Assembly (NCBI GenBank): GCA_002224055.1
Contig: AZLU01000008.1
Location: 186,001-250,000, forward strand
DNA length: 64,000 nucleotides
Direction of reading: 5' to 3'
DNA from: Pezizomycotina sp. ARF18
Lineage: Eukaryota; Ascomycota
In this document: piece after piece, positions 61,033-64,000 of the stretch
Layout of the letters: the number at the start of each line of letters is the position of its first letter
How positions within the stretch are numbered: position 1 is the first letter of the stretch
The notes under the pieces: model-generated
The model's database searches: none
What the model was told of the DNA's origin: nothing
The model's input: only the letters and a program-made list of their open reading frames with translations
Position numbers and translations under genes: made by a program

Positions 61033-64000
61033 TCAAACGTCAAGTCTAACACCCCCAAACTGGCTCTCCAGCTCCTCGATCCGATCCCGATTCGCCACCT
61101 CCCTCATCGCCGCTGCCGCAACGATCCACCCGAACCCCTTCAGCGGAACCCTCCACTGCCCCACGCCCCTCCTCCTCCTCCTATCCTCCTGCCACTGCGC
61201 CCTCTTACTCTCGTCCTCCTCCAGCACTGCTAAATTTAAACAAGCCAAGCACTTCTGCAAACTCTTATTCTTCCCCCTTTTTCGTCGCCGACGGGAGCTT
61301 CGCGCTTCCGTATCGCGTCGACGATGCCGCGGAAGAGCTCCGTCGCTTCGTCGCGGAGGTTCTTCGAGTCCTCGCGCTGGCGGCGGGTTAGCTTCGCCAG
61401 CTCGCCGCGGCCGAGGATGAAGCCGCCGAAGACTTCGGCTTCGCTGATGCTGGAGGTGCGGGAGTCGCCGTAGAAGAGCATCAGGTCGCGGACGTGCGTT
61501 TCGTACCTACGTACACGAAAAGATGTTTAGTTTGACTTTATCATAAATGGTTTCAACATCAAAAAAGGCGTGTAATAAGTTAAAAAAAAAAAGCCAAAAA
61601 CTCACGTATCCCTCAAATCCACCGCAAACCCAACAAACATCTCCGTCTTACTCTCATTGATCATAGCGTCCGTAATGGAACACTCGACCCAATCCCTAAC
61701 CCTGCTCAGCACCGTCCCCACGTCCCTGTGGCTGTAGAGCTTGTTATTTATGTAGCTCTTCGTCGCTTGCTTCATGTCCTTGATGAAAGTGCTCTCGTCG
61801 ATGGCGCGGTAAAGCTGACCCGTGACCTTGTGGCTCTTGTAGTATATTACTCGCTTTCTTCTTCCCTGGCGGCGTCTGCGAGCGGCGACCTGGGGATTGT
61901 GGCGGCCGGGGTTGTCATCTTCTGACTCGATACGTCGGAAAGGGCTTCGTCCCTTTCGTCGTGGAAGGAATCGTCTTTGTTGTCGACTAATACACGGGGG
62001 CCGGGGCCATGAAGTCGGGCTTGTGCGGCTTGGGCGGGGATTTGGCTGGAGTCGACCTATTTCGAGAGGTTAAATACGGAAACAAACGCCTTGTAGGTAT
62101 CTCAGAATGCAACTTACCTCGATGCCAGTTTTGGGGAAGTCGACGGCGACGGAAGCCAATTCGGCTAGTTTCAAGCAGTCCTGTGGAATATACCATCGGC
62201 AGCCTGGTCCGCGATTATTTGCTGGTTCGTGGAAATCGTGCCGAGCCTATCGTTCAACATAAACTTTATGAAAAACTCGCCGATGTCCTGCTGCGTCACC
62301 GGCGGCCGATATCCTTGGCCTCAACCGTGGGTAATCGGCGGGGGAACTTGACGCGTGGGCAACATGGTTGGGTCGTAAATGACATTGTACAGATCGCCAT
62401 CGAGATCGCCTCCGGAAAGCATGCTGGGAAGGTCTCTGGCGCCGTACTGAGAAAAGCATATGCAATTCCTGAGGTTTCGTAGCGAGCTGTGCATCGGGAC
62501 CTCGACGGCCGTTACGATCCTGACATCGCCGGGGTGGTGCACGGGAGACTTCGTCACGACGACCGATCCCGTCAGAACTCTTCGCCTCATTTTTTCGGTT
62601 TCCGTGACGACGTAGACCTCGCCTTCTTTGAGGTAGCCGGTCTCGTCCATGATACCAATGACGGTGACGGCGCCGTCGACTTTGATTCTGGTCCGGTATT
62701 TCATATCCCGCAACTGGATGAGTAGCGCATAGTGGAGCACCGACTTAGGAAGGTTACCTCGTGAAAGGACGCTCTGATTTCGGTTTCCAGGGTGTAGAAG
62801 AGAGCGGGCAGACGAAGACGTTGCCTACATTCTGCAGATACAGGAAGTGCATCGCATTCTTGGACGATAGTTGAACCTGCTGTAGATACTGGACGGCTTT
62901 GTCTTGTAGATCTAAGAACGATTTGTCCGGTACTCCTAGATCTTCTAGGACTTCACAAGCGGGCGGTTGAGGTACATCGGAAGAGGTTCCTTGTTGTCGC
63001 TGCACGCTTCGAATTGGCGGTGCTTCGGAGCAAAGAACTTGATCATGGTAGGGCGAAGACAAAGCTGTCTACCTCGGAGCCTGGTATCCAGCGAAACGAC
63101 CCCTTTGGCTCCAGAAAACCGGATCTGATAGGAGGTCGGAGGACATTGATTCTCATCATAGTTCCGTTTGGCCCAAACCTCTCTGAGAAGTTCAAGCGAA
63201 ATCGTTGCCGCAACCGTCACTGAAGATTCTACGGTCCGGCCCGGAGCTCACAACGTCTCCAATCCTCTTTTCCTCGTGCGGATGCACATACATGCAGTCG
63301 ATGGTATCAGAGAAGCCTGTCCAATTCTAGCCGCGCACTTCCCCGGAATCCTGATATCTTTAAACTCGCCCATCTCCGCTATCAGTTGGTCGACGCTCAG
63401 CCATTGTCTGCCTTCCAATCGAAGCCATAAACCAACACTGGTGATTCCGGAGCGACGACTGCGAGAATCCTAAGAAGGAAAATCTTTTATCGGCAAACTT
63501 CATTAACTTGGGAAATGGATCGAATAGCTGCTTCAGCCTTGTTTCGAATAGGTGGTCGGTTTGACAGCGCTGTCGTTCAAAAATAGATCAGAGTTATCCT
63601 CTTCCGTGAAATCGACACGCAAAAAAATGATCCAAGTGGGTCTCCCAAAGCCTTAGACTCTGTTCTTAGGCTCAAGTGTAGGGCCGCTCAGCCATCGGCC
63701 GGCAGGTGTGATGCTGACGCGATGGATCTCAACGAGATTCGACTTCTGGTTGTATTTGATGCGGGCTCTTTCCTCGGCATCTATCGTCCACTTCTTATTT
63801 TCAGCTTTCTCCCGCAGCCAAGCTGTCAGGATTCGAGGGTCCAGTCCTCGACGTCATCCATTGGGTCCTGTCCGGAGCTGTGTTCCACCATCGCCTTGAG
63901 AACGGACGCCGCACCGCGCGCACCGAGACTGGCTACAACCCTGTCGACTTCCGGAAGGATCTGCCTAACGGTCGACGGCAGCATGCAGCCGTTGATATAA
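61033..64000 (-). CDS. RNA-dependent RNA polymerase, 5' end missing
   Basis: Cellular RdRPs copy RNA into double strands for Dicer in fungal silencing (quelling, meiotic silencing). Minus-strand blocks in order: HRVSITPAGRWLSGPTLE, FLRVDFTEEDNSDLFLND, ADKRFSFLGFSQSSLRNH, CAARIGQAS, YQIRFSGAKGVVSLDTRL, LRPTMIKFFAPKHRQFEA, YLNRPLVKILEDLGV, GDVRIVTAVEVP, then LSGGDLDGDLYNVIYD at about 62380-62420 with the catalytic DxDGD (62393-62407), and LAELASVAVDFPKTGIE. The DLDGD form resembles SAD-1/Rdp1 rather than QDE-1, which has DYDGD. Introns lie at 62057-62117 and 61507-61605. The C-terminus ends ESQFGGVRLDV. About six frame slips occur, several at homopolymers. The N-terminal third lies beyond 64000. 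Confidence 0.88.

Noticed and set aside
62009-62482. 157-codon plus-strand frame
   Set aside because: It is a shadow of the RdRP catalytic region, which is read on the minus strand with DLDGD and AVDFPKTG.
1-64000. LTR elements, LINEs, DNA transposons, CRISPR arrays, rRNA, telomere repeats
   Set aside because: I found no reverse transcriptase, integrase or transposase motifs, no long terminal or inverted repeats with flanking duplications, no spaced direct repeats and no TTAGGG runs. A library search could still reveal heavily decayed copies.

Overview
The window looks like nuclear DNA of a filamentous ascomycete (Pezizomycotina). Introns are short (about 60-150 bases), with GT..AG ends and CTAAC/CTGAC-like branch sites. 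The recognisable genes are fungal: a Cet1-type mRNA triphosphatase, a PlsB-type acyltransferase, a fungal rhodopsin-domain membrane protein, an F-box protein, a DUF8004-like protein and a SAD-1/Rdp1-type RNA-dependent RNA polymerase. I cannot name the species.

The sequence alternates between two compartments. Gene blocks with GC-rich codons lie at 1-16.5 kb, 41.2-47.3 kb and 61-64 kb and hold conserved housekeeping or regulatory genes. AT-rich stretches at 16.5-41 kb and 47.3-61 kb hold few conserved genes. Instead they carry small, lineage-specific, often secreted-looking genes, several as tandem paralogs, plus microsatellites, long A/T runs, hairpins and tRNA-like fragments. This resembles the layout in which fungi keep fast-evolving secreted proteins in AT-rich zones.

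From left to right: CET1 (partial) with two introns that both contain the palindrome ATCACGTGAT; a glycerol-3-phosphate/DHAP acyltransferase; a very long low-complexity nuclear-looking protein with zinc-knuckle-like motifs and DEYxPSPE repeats; a gene-poor stretch; the rhodopsin-domain gene; tRNA-like relics; an orphan secreted protein with three exons; two tandem copies of another secreted family; a small four-helix membrane protein and an orphan on the minus strand; a clean two-exon secreted orphan; an F-box gene; the DUF8004-like gene; an A-rich, gene-poor zone; four tandem members of a small cysteine-rich family that starts MC[KR]; and the 3' two thirds of the RdRP gene, which runs off the right end.

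Most conserved genes are split by frame slips, and where I could compare them with family motifs, each slip fits the loss of one base from a run of G, C or T. The simplest reading is uncorrected homopolymer error in the sequence rather than gene death, so frame breaks in the small AT-rich-zone genes should be read with the same caution. I saw no rRNA, intact tRNA, CRISPR array, telomere repeat or recognisable LTR element, LINE or DNA transposon.
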